Source of the DNA: Pseudomonas brassicacearum
GTDB taxonomy: Bacteria; Pseudomonadota; Gammaproteobacteria; Pseudomonadales; Pseudomonadaceae
Direction of reading: 5' to 3'
Length of the DNA stretch: 64,000 bases
Assembly: GCF_009601685.2 (NCBI RefSeq)
Contig: NZ_CP045701.2
Coordinates: 5,394,001-5,458,000, forward strand
Numbering within the stretch: the stretch's first letter is position 1; every line of letters begins with the position of its first letter. Under the pieces are notes generated by a model. It was not told where the DNA came from and did not search any database. It saw only the letters and a list, made by a program, of their open reading frames with translations. The position numbers and the translations under genes were made by a program. Shown one piece after another: positions 48,680 through 58,065 of the stretch.

Positions 48680-49384
48680 ATGTCCGATTCCAACACCGCT
48701 GAATCCGTAGTCACCCTGTCGTCCAAAGCGGAATACGAAAACTCCATCAATCTTTCACAGCATCTGCCCCAGGCCAAAACCATCAGCGAAATGGTCCTCG
48801 ATGCGTTCCAGTCGAACCGCGAAAGCGACCAGATCCGCGAACTGCGCAACGCCATCCGCCAGGCTCACGATGCCTTCGACGACGACAAGGCCTACGAACT
48901 GATGGGCCAGCTCAAACAACTCAAGGACGCCGAAGCCGCCGATTTCGCGGCCCTGGAAGACCTGAGCAGCCGCTTCCCGATCAGCCGCATCCTCTCCAGC
49001 TACAAGGACGACCCGTCGTTCCAGGAACTGGTCTACGGCCTGGCCCTGAAAGTGCTGAACCAGACCCACCAGGCCATCAGCAACCCGAGCGGCAGCAAGG
49101 GCAAGGCCTCGCGGGCCAAGAAGGAAGCCGAAGTGTTCGTCATCAGCAAGGACGGCATCAGCGTCACCCTGCCCCTGCGCACACCACGCTCCAAGCCGAA
49201 CGTCGACCGCGAAGCCTTCGAGTTCCTGGGCTTCAACTTCGTAGGCGAAGGCGACGAAGCCGAGCTGGAAAGCGAAACCTTCCTGGACAACGACGGCGCC
49301 GAACAACCGCTCACCCGCAAAAGCATCGTCACCGCCCTGCAACAGCAGAAAGCCTTCGACGGCTACAGCATCGCCCAGCAATAA
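48680..49384 (+). CDS. Unrecognised 234-aa acidic soluble protein
   Basis: I do not recognise this protein. It has no signal peptide or membrane helix. The N-terminal half is predicted helical and strongly charged (YENSINLSQHL, then RELRNAIRQAHDAFDDDKAYELM). A lysine-rich linker (GSKGKASRAKKEAEVF, about 150-165) leads to a C-terminal beta-rich part with ISVTLPLRTPRSKPNVDREAFEFLGF. Codon use is like that of neighbours. The ATG at 48680 has no strong ribosome-binding site; an upstream ATG at 48635 is possible. A terminator follows at 49426. Confidence 0.75.
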   Translation: MSDSNTAESVVTLSSKAEYENSINLSQHLPQAKTISEMVLDAFQSNRESDQIRELRNAIRQAHDAFDDDKAYELMGQLKQLKDAEAADFAALEDLSSRFPISRILSSYKDDPSFQELVYGLALKVLNQTHQAISNPSGSKGKASRAKKEAEVFVISKDGISVTLPLRTPRSKPNVDREAFEFLGFNFVGEGDEAELESETFLDNDGAEQPLTRKSIVTALQQQKAFDGYSIAQQ

Positions 49385-49425
49385 ACCCACGTTGATTTTT
49401 CCCCCTTGTGGGAGTAATCCCCAAG

Positions 49426-49463
49426 AAAAAGCCCCGCACTTCTCTCGAAGGCGGGGCTTTTTT
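49426..49463. terminator. Terminator and 38-bp direct repeat, left copy
   Basis: The hairpin GCCCCGC...GCGGGGC has a 5' A-run and 3' T-run and is bidirectional. All 38 bases are identical to 50222-50259, so the toxin-antitoxin pair sits between two copies. Confidence 0.92.
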
Positions 49464-49479
49464 CATGGATATGAGCGGA

Positions 49480-49794
49480 TCAAACAGCGCCAAGTCGTTC
49501 GACCATATCTGGAAATTTCTCGACCAGTTTGATCAACAAAGCCGCCTGGGCGTTAGGCTTGGACTTCTCCTGTTCCCAGTTCCTGAGCGTACCTGGACTG
49601 GTCCTGATGCTCTTGGCGAAAACGGCTTGAGACATGTGGAGCTTGTCGCGCAACGCCACGATTTCTTGGGCAGACACCTCGGGAACCGGTTTGTCTTCAA
49701 TCGATATCTGGCGAAGGGTAATCTTGCCCTCCCGGTGAGCGGCCATCTCCTCGACGCCTTGCATCATCTCGGCAAACAGATCGCGCTTTTTCAT
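49480..49794 (-). CDS. higA: HigA-type antitoxin (XRE family)
   Basis: A 104-aa protein with a short N-terminal arm (MKKRDLFAEMMQGVEEM) and a C-terminal XRE helix-turn-helix (about 43-95, LRDKLHMSQAVFAKSIRTSPGTLRNWEQ). It resembles HigA-2-type antitoxins of type II systems, which bind and neutralise the RelE-like toxin and repress their operon. The ATG overlaps the toxin stop by 4 nt. The toxin-first order is typical of higBA. Confidence 0.88.
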   Translation of the reverse strand: MKKRDLFAEMMQGVEEMAAHREGKITLRQISIEDKPVPEVSAQEIVALRDKLHMSQAVFAKSIRTSPGTLRNWEQEKSKPNAQAALLIKLVEKFPDMVERLGAV

Positions 49795-50135
49795 AAGGTA
49801 CCTCTTACTTTCAACTCAGCTTCTATGGCGCGCTTGAGCGTCTTCTCTTGCTCGCAGGTCAGGTTTTCCAACTCGTCCTTGTCATAAATCGCGAACATCC
49901 AGAACTGACGATCGTTCATGAGCCAATAATAAATAACGCGCAACCCGCCTCTCTTCCCTTTACCACGACGTTCATCGAACCAGCGCAGCTTACGAAAGCC
50001 GCCGGTACGTGGCATGACGTCACCAACCTCTGGATGCTGCAGCATATAGGACTGAAGCAGGCGATACTCATCATCAGTCAGGTAATGGCCAACCGTGTCG
50101 GTGAATGTAGTCGTTTCAAAAAATAGGGTACGCAT
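49791..50135 (-). CDS. higB: HigB-type toxin (RelE/ParE superfamily)
   Basis: A 114-aa toxin of the HigB-2/RelE group, expected to cleave mRNA on the ribosome. The family-like pattern includes FFETTTFTDTVGHYLTDDEYRLLQ, split around residues 4-28. Further elements are GFRKLRWFDERRGKGKRGGLRVIYYW with basic residues and FWMFAIYDKDELENLT. The ATG at 50135 is chosen; the frame extends six more codons upstream. It is immediately followed by higA. Confidence 0.87.
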   Translation of the reverse strand: MRTLFFETTTFTDTVGHYLTDDEYRLLQSYMLQHPEVGDVMPRTGGFRKLRWFDERRGKGKRGGLRVIYYWLMNDRQFWMFAIYDKDELENLTCEQEKTLKRAIEAELKVRGTL

Positions 50136-50221
50136 GGCAGAAACTATAGGCAAATTGCGTACAGTTCAACAAACCATAATCTATTGCGACGAATGACAGC
50201 CAATCCACACCTCACCTCAAC

Positions 50222-50259
50222 AAAAAGCCCCGCACTTCTCTCGAAGGCGGGGCTTTTTT
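50222..50259. terminator. Terminator and 38-bp direct repeat, right copy
   Basis: Identical to 49426-49463. It ends 16 nt before the cyoE stop and would terminate the cyo operon as well as opposing transcription. Confidence 0.92.
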
Positions 50260-50275
50260 TTGCAGCGTCTGAAGC

Positions 50276-51163
50276 TTAAGGCGCGTAGGTCAGCAGCAGC
50301 TCACTCGGCACTTTGAAGTCCAGGGACATCATGACGCTCAGGGCGGTGATGGTGAAGATCGAGAACACGAACAGCTTGCGTGCCCAGACCGTGTCATCCA
50401 CCGCCTTGTAGCCGGTCCAGGCCATGTACAGCCAGTACATGCCCATGGCGGCGGCGACGGCGAGGTAGCTCATGCCGGCGTAGCCGCTGAAGGTCAGCAT
50501 CAAGGTCGCCACGAGGAAGGCCAGGATGTAGAGCAGGATGTGCTTCTTGGCCACCCGAATGCCGCGCTTGACCGGCAGCACCGGAATCGAAGCCGCCAGG
50601 TAGTCGTTGAAGCGGAAGATCGCGATGGCGTAGGAATGCGGCATCTGCCACAGGCTGAACATCACCAGCAGCGTCAGCGCAGCCATGTCGAAGCTGTTGC
50701 TGACCGCCACATAGCCGATCACCGGCGGCATCGCCCCCGACAGGCTGCCCACCAGCGTGCCGTGGACCGACTTGCGCTTGAGGTACAGGCTGTAGAGGCC
50801 AACGTAGATGACAAAACCGATCACCGCGAACAACGCCGCCAACGGGTTGGCCACCCAATACAACAGCGCCACGCCGGCCACGCCCAGCACCGTGGCGAAC
50901 GCCAGGGCCAGTTGCACCGGAATCAGGCCCTGGACCAGCGCCCGATTCTTGGTGCGTTCCATCTTGATATCGATGTCACGGTCGATGCAGTTGTTGAACA
51001 CACAACCGGACGCCACCACCAGGGAAGTACCGATCATCGCCGCCAGGAAGATGGCCAGATCGACATGCCCTTTCGAGGCCAGGAAAAACCCGCCTGCCAC
51101 AGAAAGCACGTTACCGAAAATGATCCCAGGCTTGGTGATTTGGATAAAGTGCTTCAGGGACAT
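50276..51163 (-). CDS. cyoE: CyoE, protoheme IX farnesyltransferase (heme O synthase)
   Basis: A 295-aa polytopic UbiA-family prenyltransferase that converts heme B to heme O for the bo3 oxidase. The prenyl-diphosphate motifs are seen as [18 protein letters not shown] (DxxxD type). The ATG at 51163 ([13 protein letters not shown]) fits the family; the longer frame reaches into cyoD. It is the last gene of the cyo operon. Confidence 0.97.
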   Translation of the reverse strand: MSLKHFIQITKPGIIFGNVLSVAGGFFLASKGHVDLAIFLAAMIGTSLVVASGCVFNNCIDRDIDIKMERTKNRALVQGLIPVQLALAFATVLGVAGVALLYWVANPLAALFAVIGFVIYVGLYSLYLKRKSVHGTLVGSLSGAMPPVIGYVAVSNSFDMAALTLLVMFSLWQMPHSYAIAIFRFNDYLAASIPVLPVKRGIRVAKKHILLYILAFLVATLMLTFSGYAGMSYLAVAAAMGMYWLYMAWTGYKAVDDTVWARKLFVFSIFTITALSVMMSLDFKVPSELLLTYAP

Positions 51164-51174
51164 CCGGACTTTCC

Positions 51175-51510
51175 TCAGTGCGCCATCATGTTGGTGTGGA
51201 TGCTGAACATGATCCACAACGACAGGCCAACCAGCAGGACAATCACGATCGCGGCAAAGATAAACGCGACCACGTTGTTACGCTGGGCGGCGGAGCGGTC
51301 CAGGTGCAGGAAGTACACCAGGTGCACCAGGACCTGGACCACGGCGAAGATCAGTACGATCCACAGGGTCAGGCTCTTGGGCAGCGATGGGTACATCACC
51401 AGGCCGAACGGAATGACGGTCAGGATCACCGACAGAATGAAACCGATAGCGTAGGACTTGACGCTGCCGTGGCCGGCGTCGTGGCCATCATGGGAATGTG
51501 CGTTAGCCAT
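51175..51510 (-). CDS. cyoD: CyoD, cytochrome bo3 quinol oxidase subunit IV
   Basis: A 111-aa small membrane subunit with three helices. The His-rich N-terminus ([20 protein letters not shown]) is typical of Pseudomonas. It lies directly after cyoC without a gap and supports assembly of the CuB site in E. coli. Confidence 0.95.
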   Translation of the reverse strand: MANAHSHDGHDAGHGSVKSYAIGFILSVILTVIPFGLVMYPSLPKSLTLWIVLIFAVVQVLVHLVYFLHLDRSAAQRNNVVAFIFAAIVIVLLVGLSLWIMFSIHTNMMAH

Positions 51511-52137
51511 TTACAGGGTCCCCATCAGATAAACAACGGTGAATACGCAGATCCACACCACGTCCAGGAAGTGCCAGAACAGGCTCAGGCAGCTCAGGCG
51601 CGTCTTGTTGGTGGCGGTCAGGCCGTTTTTCTGGACCTGGTACATCATGATCGCCATCCAGATCAGGCCACTGGTCACGTGCAGACCGTGGGTGCCGACC
51701 AGGGTGAAGAACCCGGACAGGAAACCGCTGCGGTTAGGGCCATAGCCCTCGGAGATCAACATGTGGAACTCGTTGATCTCCATGCCGATGAAGCCGGCAC
51801 CGAACAGGAAGGTCATGGCCAGCCAGCCCAGTACCTGGGTTTTCTTGCCCTTGAACAACGCCAGCATGGCGAAGCCGTAGGTGATCGAACTGAACAGCAG
51901 CAGCGCGGTTTCGCCCAGTACGTATGGCAGTTCGAAGATGTCGTGGCCCGATGGGCCACCGGCGACGTTGTTAACCAGCACCGCGTACGCTGCAAAGATC
52001 GACGCAAACAGAATGCAGTCGGTCATCAGGTAGAGCCAGAAACCGAATACGGTCATCTCGCCCGAGTCGTGGTGATGGTCATCGTGCCCATGGTCATGAC
52101 CATGGGCGTGTCCAACAGTGGTCACTAAGTTCGACAT
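51511..52137 (-). CDS. cyoC: CyoC, cytochrome bo3 quinol oxidase subunit III
   Basis: A 208-aa five-helix subunit III. The His-rich N-terminus contains [19 protein letters not shown]. The conserved [26 protein letters not shown] segment (split around 125-150) is characteristic of the subunit III family. It lies between cyoB and cyoD. Confidence 0.96.
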   Translation of the reverse strand: MSNLVTTVGHAHGHDHGHDDHHHDSGEMTVFGFWLYLMTDCILFASIFAAYAVLVNNVAGGPSGHDIFELPYVLGETALLLFSSITYGFAMLALFKGKKTQVLGWLAMTFLFGAGFIGMEINEFHMLISEGYGPNRSGFLSGFFTLVGTHGLHVTSGLIWMAIMMYQVQKNGLTATNKTRLSCLSLFWHFLDVVWICVFTVVYLMGTL

Positions 52138-52140
52138 GGT

Positions 52141-54171
52141 TTAAGCCTGTTCCAACGAGGTTTCAACACGGGTGGCGGTGGCAGGGACTTTCCCGGCCGC
52201 TACCAGACGTTTGTGCTGCTCGGCTTCGATGCGCTCGATGACATCCACCGGCACCATGTAGCCCTGATCGTCACGGGCAGCATGGATGGCGAAATACACC
52301 ACGGTGCCGACCAGGCTGGCGATGGCCAGCCACCAGATGTGCCAGATCATCGCGAAACCGAACACGGTCAGCAGCGCGCCCATGACCACACCGGTGGCGG
52401 TGTTGTTGGGCATGTGGATCGGCTCGTACTTGGCCGGGACCGGGTACGCGGTGCCGTTTTCCTTGGCTTCGGTGAACGGGTCGATGACGTCTGCCTTTGG
52501 CAGCACGGCAAAGTTGTAGAACGGTGGTGGCGAAGAGGTCGACCATTCCAGGGTATGGGCATTCCACGGGTCACCGTGTTCGCACATGTTCTCTGGCTTC
52601 TTGCGATCGCGCACGCTGACGTACAACTGGATCAGCTGGCAGGCGATGCCGACGGCAATCATCACCGCGCCGAACATGGCGACGTACAGGTACGGCACCC
52701 ACTCAGGGTTGGTGGTGGTGTTCAGGCGACGGGTCATGCCCATGAAGCCCAGTACATAGAGCGGCATGAACGCAACGAAGAAGCCGGTGATCCAGAACCA
52801 GAACGCGGCCTTGCCCCAGCCTTCGTGCAGCTTGAAGCCGAACGCTTTCGGGAAGTAGAAGGCGAAACCGGCGATGTAGCCGAACACGGCGCCACCGATG
52901 ATCACGTTGTGAAAGTGCGCGATCACGAACAGGCTGTTGTGCAGCACGAAGTCAGCACCCGGGATGGCCAGCAATACGCCGGTCATGCCGCCGATGGCGA
53001 AGGTCACCATGAAGCCCAGGGTCCACATCACGTGGCTGGTGAAACGCAGGCGGCCCTGATAGATGGTGAACAGCCAGTTGAACAGCTTCACCCCCGTCGG
53101 AATCGAAATCAGCATCGTCGCCAGGCCGAAGAAGGCGTTGACGCTGGCCCCCGAACCCATGGTGAAGAAGTGGTGCAGCCAGACCATGAAGCCCAGCACC
53201 GAGATCGCGCCGCTAGCGTAGATCATCGAGTGGTGGCCGAACAGTTTCTTGCCGGAGAAGGTCGAGATGACTTCGGAGAAAATCCCGAACGCCGGCAGGA
53301 TCAGGATGTACACCTCAGGGTGACCCCAGGCCCAGAACAGGTTGACGTACATCATCGGATTTCCACCCAGCTCATTGGTGAAAATGTGGAAATCCATGTA
53401 ACGGTCAAGCGTCAGCAGGGCCAGGGTAGCGGTCAGGATCGGGAAGGAAGCGACGATCAGGACGTTGGCCCAGGTGCAGGTCCAGGTGAAGATCGGCATG
53501 TCCATCAGCTTCATGCCCGGGGTACGCATCTTGACCACGGTGGCCAGGAAGTTGACCCCCGTCAGCGTCGTCCCCAACCCGGATAGCTGTAGCGCCCAGA
53601 TGTAGTAATCCATCCCCACGCCCGGACTGTATTGCAGGCCCGACAACGGTGGATAGGCAACCCAGCCGGTCTTGGCGAATTCGCCGACGCCCAGGGACAG
53701 GTTGATCAGCACCACGCCAGACACCAGCAGCCAGAAGCTCAGGGAGTTCAGGAACGGGAAGGCCACGTCGCGGGCACCGATCTGCAGCGGCACTGCAAGG
53801 TTCATCAGGCCGGTGAAGAATGGCATCGCCATGAAGATGATCATGATCACACCGTGGGCGGTGAAGATCTGGTCATAGTGTTCAGGCGGCAGGTAGCCAG
53901 GCGAACCCTCGGTGGCCATGGCCAGCTGGGTACGCATCATGATGGCGTCGGCAAAACCACGCAGCAGCATGACCATGGCGACGACGATATACATCACGCC
54001 GATTTTCTTGTGGTCGACCGACGTCAGCCACTCGGTCCACAGGTAGGTCCACTTCTTGAAATAAGTGATGCCTGCAAACAATGCCAGACCACCGAGCGCG
54101 ATGATGGCGAGGGTCACCATGACAATCGGCTCGTGGAACGGGATCGCTTCCCAACTTAATTTACCAAACAT
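52141..54171 (-). CDS. cyoB: CyoB, cytochrome bo3 quinol oxidase subunit I
   Basis: A 676-aa heme-copper oxidase subunit I with about 15 membrane helices, carrying heme b, heme o3 and CuB. The [17 protein letters not shown] motif provides the CuB His and the cross-linked Tyr, and the HH pair is in [12 protein letters not shown] and related segments. It reduces oxygen and pumps protons. It is 3 nt from cyoA and cyoC, a tight operon. Confidence 0.98.
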   Translation of the reverse strand: MFGKLSWEAIPFHEPIVMVTLAIIALGGLALFAGITYFKKWTYLWTEWLTSVDHKKIGVMYIVVAMVMLLRGFADAIMMRTQLAMATEGSPGYLPPEHYDQIFTAHGVIMIIFMAMPFFTGLMNLAVPLQIGARDVAFPFLNSLSFWLLVSGVVLINLSLGVGEFAKTGWVAYPPLSGLQYSPGVGMDYYIWALQLSGLGTTLTGVNFLATVVKMRTPGMKLMDMPIFTWTCTWANVLIVASFPILTATLALLTLDRYMDFHIFTNELGGNPMMYVNLFWAWGHPEVYILILPAFGIFSEVISTFSGKKLFGHHSMIYASGAISVLGFMVWLHHFFTMGSGASVNAFFGLATMLISIPTGVKLFNWLFTIYQGRLRFTSHVMWTLGFMVTFAIGGMTGVLLAIPGADFVLHNSLFVIAHFHNVIIGGAVFGYIAGFAFYFPKAFGFKLHEGWGKAAFWFWITGFFVAFMPLYVLGFMGMTRRLNTTTNPEWVPYLYVAMFGAVMIAVGIACQLIQLYVSVRDRKKPENMCEHGDPWNAHTLEWSTSSPPPFYNFAVLPKADVIDPFTEAKENGTAYPVPAKYEPIHMPNNTATGVVMGALLTVFGFAMIWHIWWLAIASLVGTVVYFAIHAARDDQGYMVPVDVIERIEAEQHKRLVAAGKVPATATRVETSLEQA

Positions 54172-54174
54172 CGT

Positions 54175-55122
54175 TTACTCCTCTGCCCCGGCAGCTGAAT
54201 GCGAACTCATGTCCATCCCTTCCATGTTGTGGGCCACTTCCTTCTCGTTCTTCTCGTGGTGCATCGGCTTGCCCGGATTCATCCCTTCATATTTGTCGAT
54301 GATGGTCTGGAACAGGTTCGGCGTGACCGACGAGTAGAGTTCGACTGGGTTGTTCTGGCTCGGTTTGGAAAGGGCTTCGTATTCAGCTTTTTCAAGCTGT
54401 TTAGGTGCCTTCTTCACATCGTTGACCCAGGCGTCGAAATCTTCCTGGGTCGTGGCGATTGCTTTGAACTTCATGCCGGTAAAACCCGCGCCGCTGTAGT
54501 TGGCGGAGATACCGTCGAGTTCGGCGTTCTGGTTGGCGATCAAGTGCAGCTTGGTCTGCATGCCCGCCATCGCGTAGATCTGGCCGCCCAGGCCCGGGAT
54601 GAAGAACGAGTTCATCACGGTGTCGGAAGTGACCTTGAAATTGATCGGCGTGTGGGCCGGGAACACGATCTTGTTGACCGTGGCAATGCCTTGTTCCGGA
54701 TAGATGAACAGCCACTTCCAGTCCATGGAGACCACTTCGATAGTGATCGGCTTGACGTCGGAATCCAGCGGACGATACGGGTCCAGGGCGTGGGTCGACT
54801 TGTAGGTGATGTAACCCAGGGCAATGATGATCAGCACCGGAATGGTCCACACCGCCACTTCGATCTTGGTCGAATGCGACCACTTCGGCGTGTAGGTGGC
54901 CTTGGTATTGGTTGCGCGGTACTTCCAGGCGAACAGGAAGGTCATGACGATGACCGGCACAACGACCAGCAACATCAGCAGCGTAGCGGTGATGATCAGG
55001 TTTCGTTCATCCAGGCCGACCTGGCCCTTGGGATCGAGCAAGGTCATGTTGCAGCCTCCCAGCAGCAACGTGCCGAGCAGCGGCAACAAGCCTAGTAATC
55101 GGGGGTACCTGTTTTTAATCAT
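54175..55122 (-). CDS. cyoA: CyoA, cytochrome bo3 quinol oxidase subunit II
   Basis: A 315-aa lipoprotein subunit II with lipobox LLGGC (Cys 24), two membrane helices and a cupredoxin domain. The copper-ligand cysteines of CuA-type cytochrome c oxidases are missing, as expected for a quinol oxidase. The ATG at 55122 ([11 protein letters not shown]) is chosen. It is the first gene of cyoABCDE. Confidence 0.97.
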   Translation of the reverse strand: MIKNRYPRLLGLLPLLGTLLLGGCNMTLLDPKGQVGLDERNLIITATLLMLLVVVPVIVMTFLFAWKYRATNTKATYTPKWSHSTKIEVAVWTIPVLIIIALGYITYKSTHALDPYRPLDSDVKPITIEVVSMDWKWLFIYPEQGIATVNKIVFPAHTPINFKVTSDTVMNSFFIPGLGGQIYAMAGMQTKLHLIANQNAELDGISANYSGAGFTGMKFKAIATTQEDFDAWVNDVKKAPKQLEKAEYEALSKPSQNNPVELYSSVTPNLFQTIIDKYEGMNPGKPMHHEKNEKEVAHNMEGMDMSSHSAAGAEE

Positions 55123-55846
55123 CTCACGACCTCTAAAGCAGCTTGCGCAATGCAGTTGGGTTTTGATCGCCAACACTTCACCCTGCCAAGGGTTGGCATT
55201 TTCTTGGATTGAATAAGGGCTGCCCGTCGAACGTCAGAGGCTGTTCGACACATCCTGGGCCAGCAGTGAGTTCTTATTCGTTGGTCAAAGGCCTAGTTCA
55301 AGCCCAATTCCATTTGGTGCGGGTAGTTGGAGGCACCGACACCTGGGGTCGCATGGGGCGCTGGCGCCCTTCGACCACTCTCGTGCTCAAGCTTGAGCCG
55401 GGTCGGAAAATCGGTGCGGGCGATTGTAGAGAGCTGAGCCGCTGTAGACCATGTCTCATCTCGAAATAATTTTTATCCGATCCGGCAACAATCTTTCACA
55501 GATATTGCAACAAGCCAGCATGTTATCGAAATTAATTCTCAACAAGAACCCCAAAAAACGTAGGGCTACTACGCCCGATTTAGACAGCCCGGGAGGATCA
55601 CGAAGAGCTTTCATACCCGGCAAGCGCCCAGTTTCAGGGGCCTGCGGCGCCTGACGCTTCGCTGTTAAAAATGCCTGCTGCAGCTGATATAGGTTTAGCG
55701 AAACCAGGCGATTTTTTATTACAGAAAGGAACGCTTAATCGCCCTCGCAAAGGCTGAACGCCTCAAGATATGTGACAACGTGTCGCACGTTGTCGCAGGC
55801 TATTCTTGCCCCGGATCAAGGACGTTCCGGCTCAAGAGTGAAACGC
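55123..55846. other. Long region upstream of cyoA
   Basis: About 720 bp without a supported gene. It must contain the cyo promoter. It holds A/T-rich stretches around 55480-55560 and 55680-55735 and a near-perfect palindrome at 55774-55794. A 67-codon open frame on the plus strand (55451-55654) lacks a ribosome-binding site and recognisable features. I could not place the promoter. Confidence 0.5.
55774..55794. promoter_or_regulatory. Palindrome of unknown function upstream of the cyo operon
   Basis: GACAACGTG-TCG-CACGTTGTC has perfect 9-bp arms with a 3-bp centre, extended by TGT/GCA with one mismatch. It lies ~650 bp upstream of cyoA and ~50 bp beyond the dsbB terminator. It has the form of an operator for a dimeric regulator; no regulator was identified. 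Confidence 0.4.
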
Positions 55847-55885
55847 AAAACGCCCCGGCCCTCCTGTCGGGGAACCGGGGCGTTT
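55847..55885. terminator. Terminator after dsbB
   Basis: AAACGCCCCGG...CCGGGGCGTTT forms a long GC-rich hairpin, with a nested CCTGTCGGGG part, directly beyond the dsbB stop codon. Confidence 0.8.
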
Positions 55886-55897
55886 CATGAAGGCGCT

Positions 55898-56407
55898 TCA
55901 GCGAGTCTGTTTGCGGTTACGTGACACCAGCAACGGCACCAGCACCACCGTCAACACGAAGGCCACCAATGCCCACTGAGCCAGGGACAGGCCCAGGATC
56001 GGTGGGTAGGGGGTGGAGCAAAAACCATCGACCTGGAACCCCAGCGGAAAGATCTTCGCCAACGGCAGATCATCGACAATCGGTTGCAACACGTCGATGC
56101 CGCAACTGACCGCGGGGAAGAACTGGGTGTACACGTGATGCCCTGCCACACCGGCACCGGCCAGGGCGCTGAGCACCACCAGGCCTTCGAAGATCGTCAG
56201 GCTGCGGCGGGTGCGCATGGCGGCACCGATGAAGGCGAAGATGGCGATCAGCAACAGCGCATAGCGCTGCAAGATACACAGCGGGCACGGCGCCTCACCG
56301 AGGGCCACCTGCATGTACAGCGCACCACCGATCAGCGCCAGGCAGATCAGCCCCAGCAGCACCAGATAGCGCCGCTCACGGCCTAAGCGCATCATTTCCT
56401 CACTCAT
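55898..56407 (-). CDS. dsbB: DsbB, quinone-dependent disulfide oxidase
   Basis: A 169-aa four-helix inner-membrane protein that reoxidises DsbA and passes electrons to quinone. The first periplasmic loop has the redox pair CPLC (residues 41-44) and the second loop has C102 and C130. The ATG at 56407 is chosen; the longer frame runs through non-conserved sequence. Pseudomonads often have two dsbB genes, and this is one of them. Confidence 0.93.
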   Translation of the reverse strand: MSEEMMRLGRERRYLVLLGLICLALIGGALYMQVALGEAPCPLCILQRYALLLIAIFAFIGAAMRTRRSLTIFEGLVVLSALAGAGVAGHHVYTQFFPAVSCGIDVLQPIVDDLPLAKIFPLGFQVDGFCSTPYPPILGLSLAQWALVAFVLTVVLVPLLVSRNRKQTR

Positions 56408-56725
56408 TGCGTTTCCCTTTGTCTGCATGGATCGACGCGCAGCACGGCGACACTCGGGCGCGCGCTCGGATGCCCGAAGTCTACACGCAGACCATGACAG
56501 TGAACGAGCAGCGAGCGTCGACATTGAAGGGGAAATAGACTGCAAGAAGGTTAAGTGCGGATTAATTCTGGCAGGTGGACCAGGATGGACCTGCCGCCGC
56601 CATCGCGAGCAAGCCCGCTCCCACAAGGGATCTGTGGCGGGCGTGGATGTTGTCACCCGCACAGATCCAGGGTGGGGAGCCTGCTCGCGATGAGGCCAAC
56701 CCGGTTTCCCAAGTTGGCCACGACC
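56408..56725. other. Intergenic region between dsbB and hmp
   Basis: Contains only a degenerate REPIN (56597-56697) and presumably the dsbB promoter. No gene is supported. Confidence 0.5.
56597..56697. repeat. Degenerate REPIN
   Basis: CATCGCGAGCAAGCCCGCTCCCACAAGGG and GGTGGGGAGCCTGCTCGCGATGAGG with mismatches in the right arm; the loop contains a smaller CCCGC palindrome-like part. Confidence 0.8.
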
Positions 56726-57907
56726 TTATTCCAGCGCCGCCGCCGGGCCGAAGAATTCGTAACGGCTCTGCTGGTCCGGCACACCCAAGGCCTTGAGATG
56801 GCGCTTGACGGCGCTCATGAAACCTTTCGGCCCGAGGAAATAGGCGTCCAGGTCACGTTGTTGCGGCAACCATTGCGCCAGTTGTTCCTGGCTCAACAGC
56901 CCCACCTTGTCGGCCGCCGGGCTCAAGCCGTCGTCTTCGTCGTAGCAGTAAAAGCGCTTGAGCTGCGGATGCCGCTTGGCCAGGTCGTCGATCCAGTCGC
57001 GGAACGCATGGGCACCGCCGTTGCGCGCGCAGTGAATGAAATGCACCGGCCGCTCGGTTTGCAGCGCCGCCTGCAACATGGCCAGGGTCGGGGTGATGCC
57101 GACGCCGCCACTGATCAGCACCAGCGGTTTGTCGCTGGCCGTCAGGTAGAAATCCCCGGACGGCGGGAACAACTGGATGCGACTGCCGACTCCGAACTGA
57201 TGATGCAAGTGGTTGGACACCCGCCCGCCCGGCTCGCGCTTGACGCTGATACGGTATTGACCATTGTCCGCCAGGGCTGACAGTGAATAGTTGCGGCGTA
57301 CTTCCTCGCCATCGAGCATGAGCTTCATACCGATGTACTGACCCGGCTCGGCCACCAGGATCGGGCCCTGGTCCGCCGGTTCGAAGTAGAACGAGGTGAT
57401 CTCCGCGCTTTCCTGGACCTTGGCCGTCAGGATGAATTCACGCTCCCCACGCCAGCCGCCCGGCGCCTCGGCCTTCTTGTCGTACATGCCCGCTTCGGCA
57501 CCGATGAGGATATCGGCCAACTGGTTGTAGGCTGCGCCCCACGCCGCAATCACTTCGGGCGTGGCGATCTCTGCGCCCAGCACTTCGGCGATTGCCCGCA
57601 GCAGGCACGAACCGACAATCGGGTAGTGCTCCGGCAGAATCTGCAAGGCAACGTGCTTGTTGACGATCTTCGCCACCAGGTCGCCCAATTGATCGAGCTG
57701 GTCAATATGGCGCGCATACATCAACACGCCGTTGGCCAATGCCCGCGGTTGATCGCCACTGGCTTGGTGAGCCTGGTTGAACAGTGGGCGCACCTGCGGG
57801 TATTCGGACAGCATCATGCGATAGAAGTGAGTGATCAGCGCCTCACCGCCACTTTCAAGCAACGGAACGGTGGAGCGAATGATGGCGCGTTCTTCTCGAC
57901 TGAGCAT
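56726..57907 (-). CDS. hmp: Hmp, flavohemoglobin nitric oxide dioxygenase
   Basis: A 393-aa protein that converts NO and O2 to nitrate. The N-terminal globin domain (1-138) has the proximal His H85 (NKHVALQ), Tyr29 (HFYR) and Gln53 (GDQ), as in E. coli Hmp. The FAD domain (150-258) and NAD domain (265-393, GGVGITPTLAML) follow. The ATG at 57907 gives the standard length; the longer frame is not conserved. It is divergent from norR with NorR boxes between, and Pseudomonas homologues (fhp) are controlled this way. Confidence 0.96.
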   Translation of the reverse strand: MLSREERAIIRSTVPLLESGGEALITHFYRMMLSEYPQVRPLFNQAHQASGDQPRALANGVLMYARHIDQLDQLGDLVAKIVNKHVALQILPEHYPIVGSCLLRAIAEVLGAEIATPEVIAAWGAAYNQLADILIGAEAGMYDKKAEAPGGWRGEREFILTAKVQESAEITSFYFEPADQGPILVAEPGQYIGMKLMLDGEEVRRNYSLSALADNGQYRISVKREPGGRVSNHLHHQFGVGSRIQLFPPSGDFYLTASDKPLVLISGGVGITPTLAMLQAALQTERPVHFIHCARNGGAHAFRDWIDDLAKRHPQLKRFYCYDEDDGLSPAADKVGLLSQEQLAQWLPQQRDLDAYFLGPKGFMSAVKRHLKALGVPDQQSRYEFFGPAAALE

Positions 57908-57952
57908 AGGGTGACTCCTGGCGTAAGGCCGATAACAAGTTACGTAAGCCTT

Positions 57953-57968
57953 ATCAGTTTTCATGCCA
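57953..57968 (-). promoter_or_regulatory. Sigma54-type promoter of hmp (predicted)
   Basis: On the minus strand TGGCATG-AAAA-CTGAT resembles the -24/-12 consensus TGGCACG-N4-TTGCW, with an exact TGG-N9-TG spacing. It is about 46 nt upstream of the hmp start, suitable for activation by NorR. Confidence 0.6.
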
Positions 57969-58009
57969 TAAATTTTTATCTTTAATATCAGCAAGTTAAA
58001 AACAGTGTA

Positions 58010-58065
58010 GTCATATAGACACACCACGCCTTATAGTCGTTAAGACTATATGGAGTCATTATGAC
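58010..58065. promoter_or_regulatory. norR: Three NorR-type operator boxes
   Basis: GTC-N5-GAC occurs at 58010-58020 (GTCATATAGAC), 58036-58046 (GTCGTTAAGAC, inside a longer TATAGTC...GACTATA palindrome) and 58055-58065 (GTCATTATGAC). This is the known GT-N7-AC NorR site, in three copies as upstream of E. coli norVW. The third overlaps the norR start codon. Confidence 0.78.

Noticed and set aside
55451..55654. A 67-codon open frame upstream of cyoA
   Set aside because: No ribosome-binding site, signal peptide or recognisable composition.
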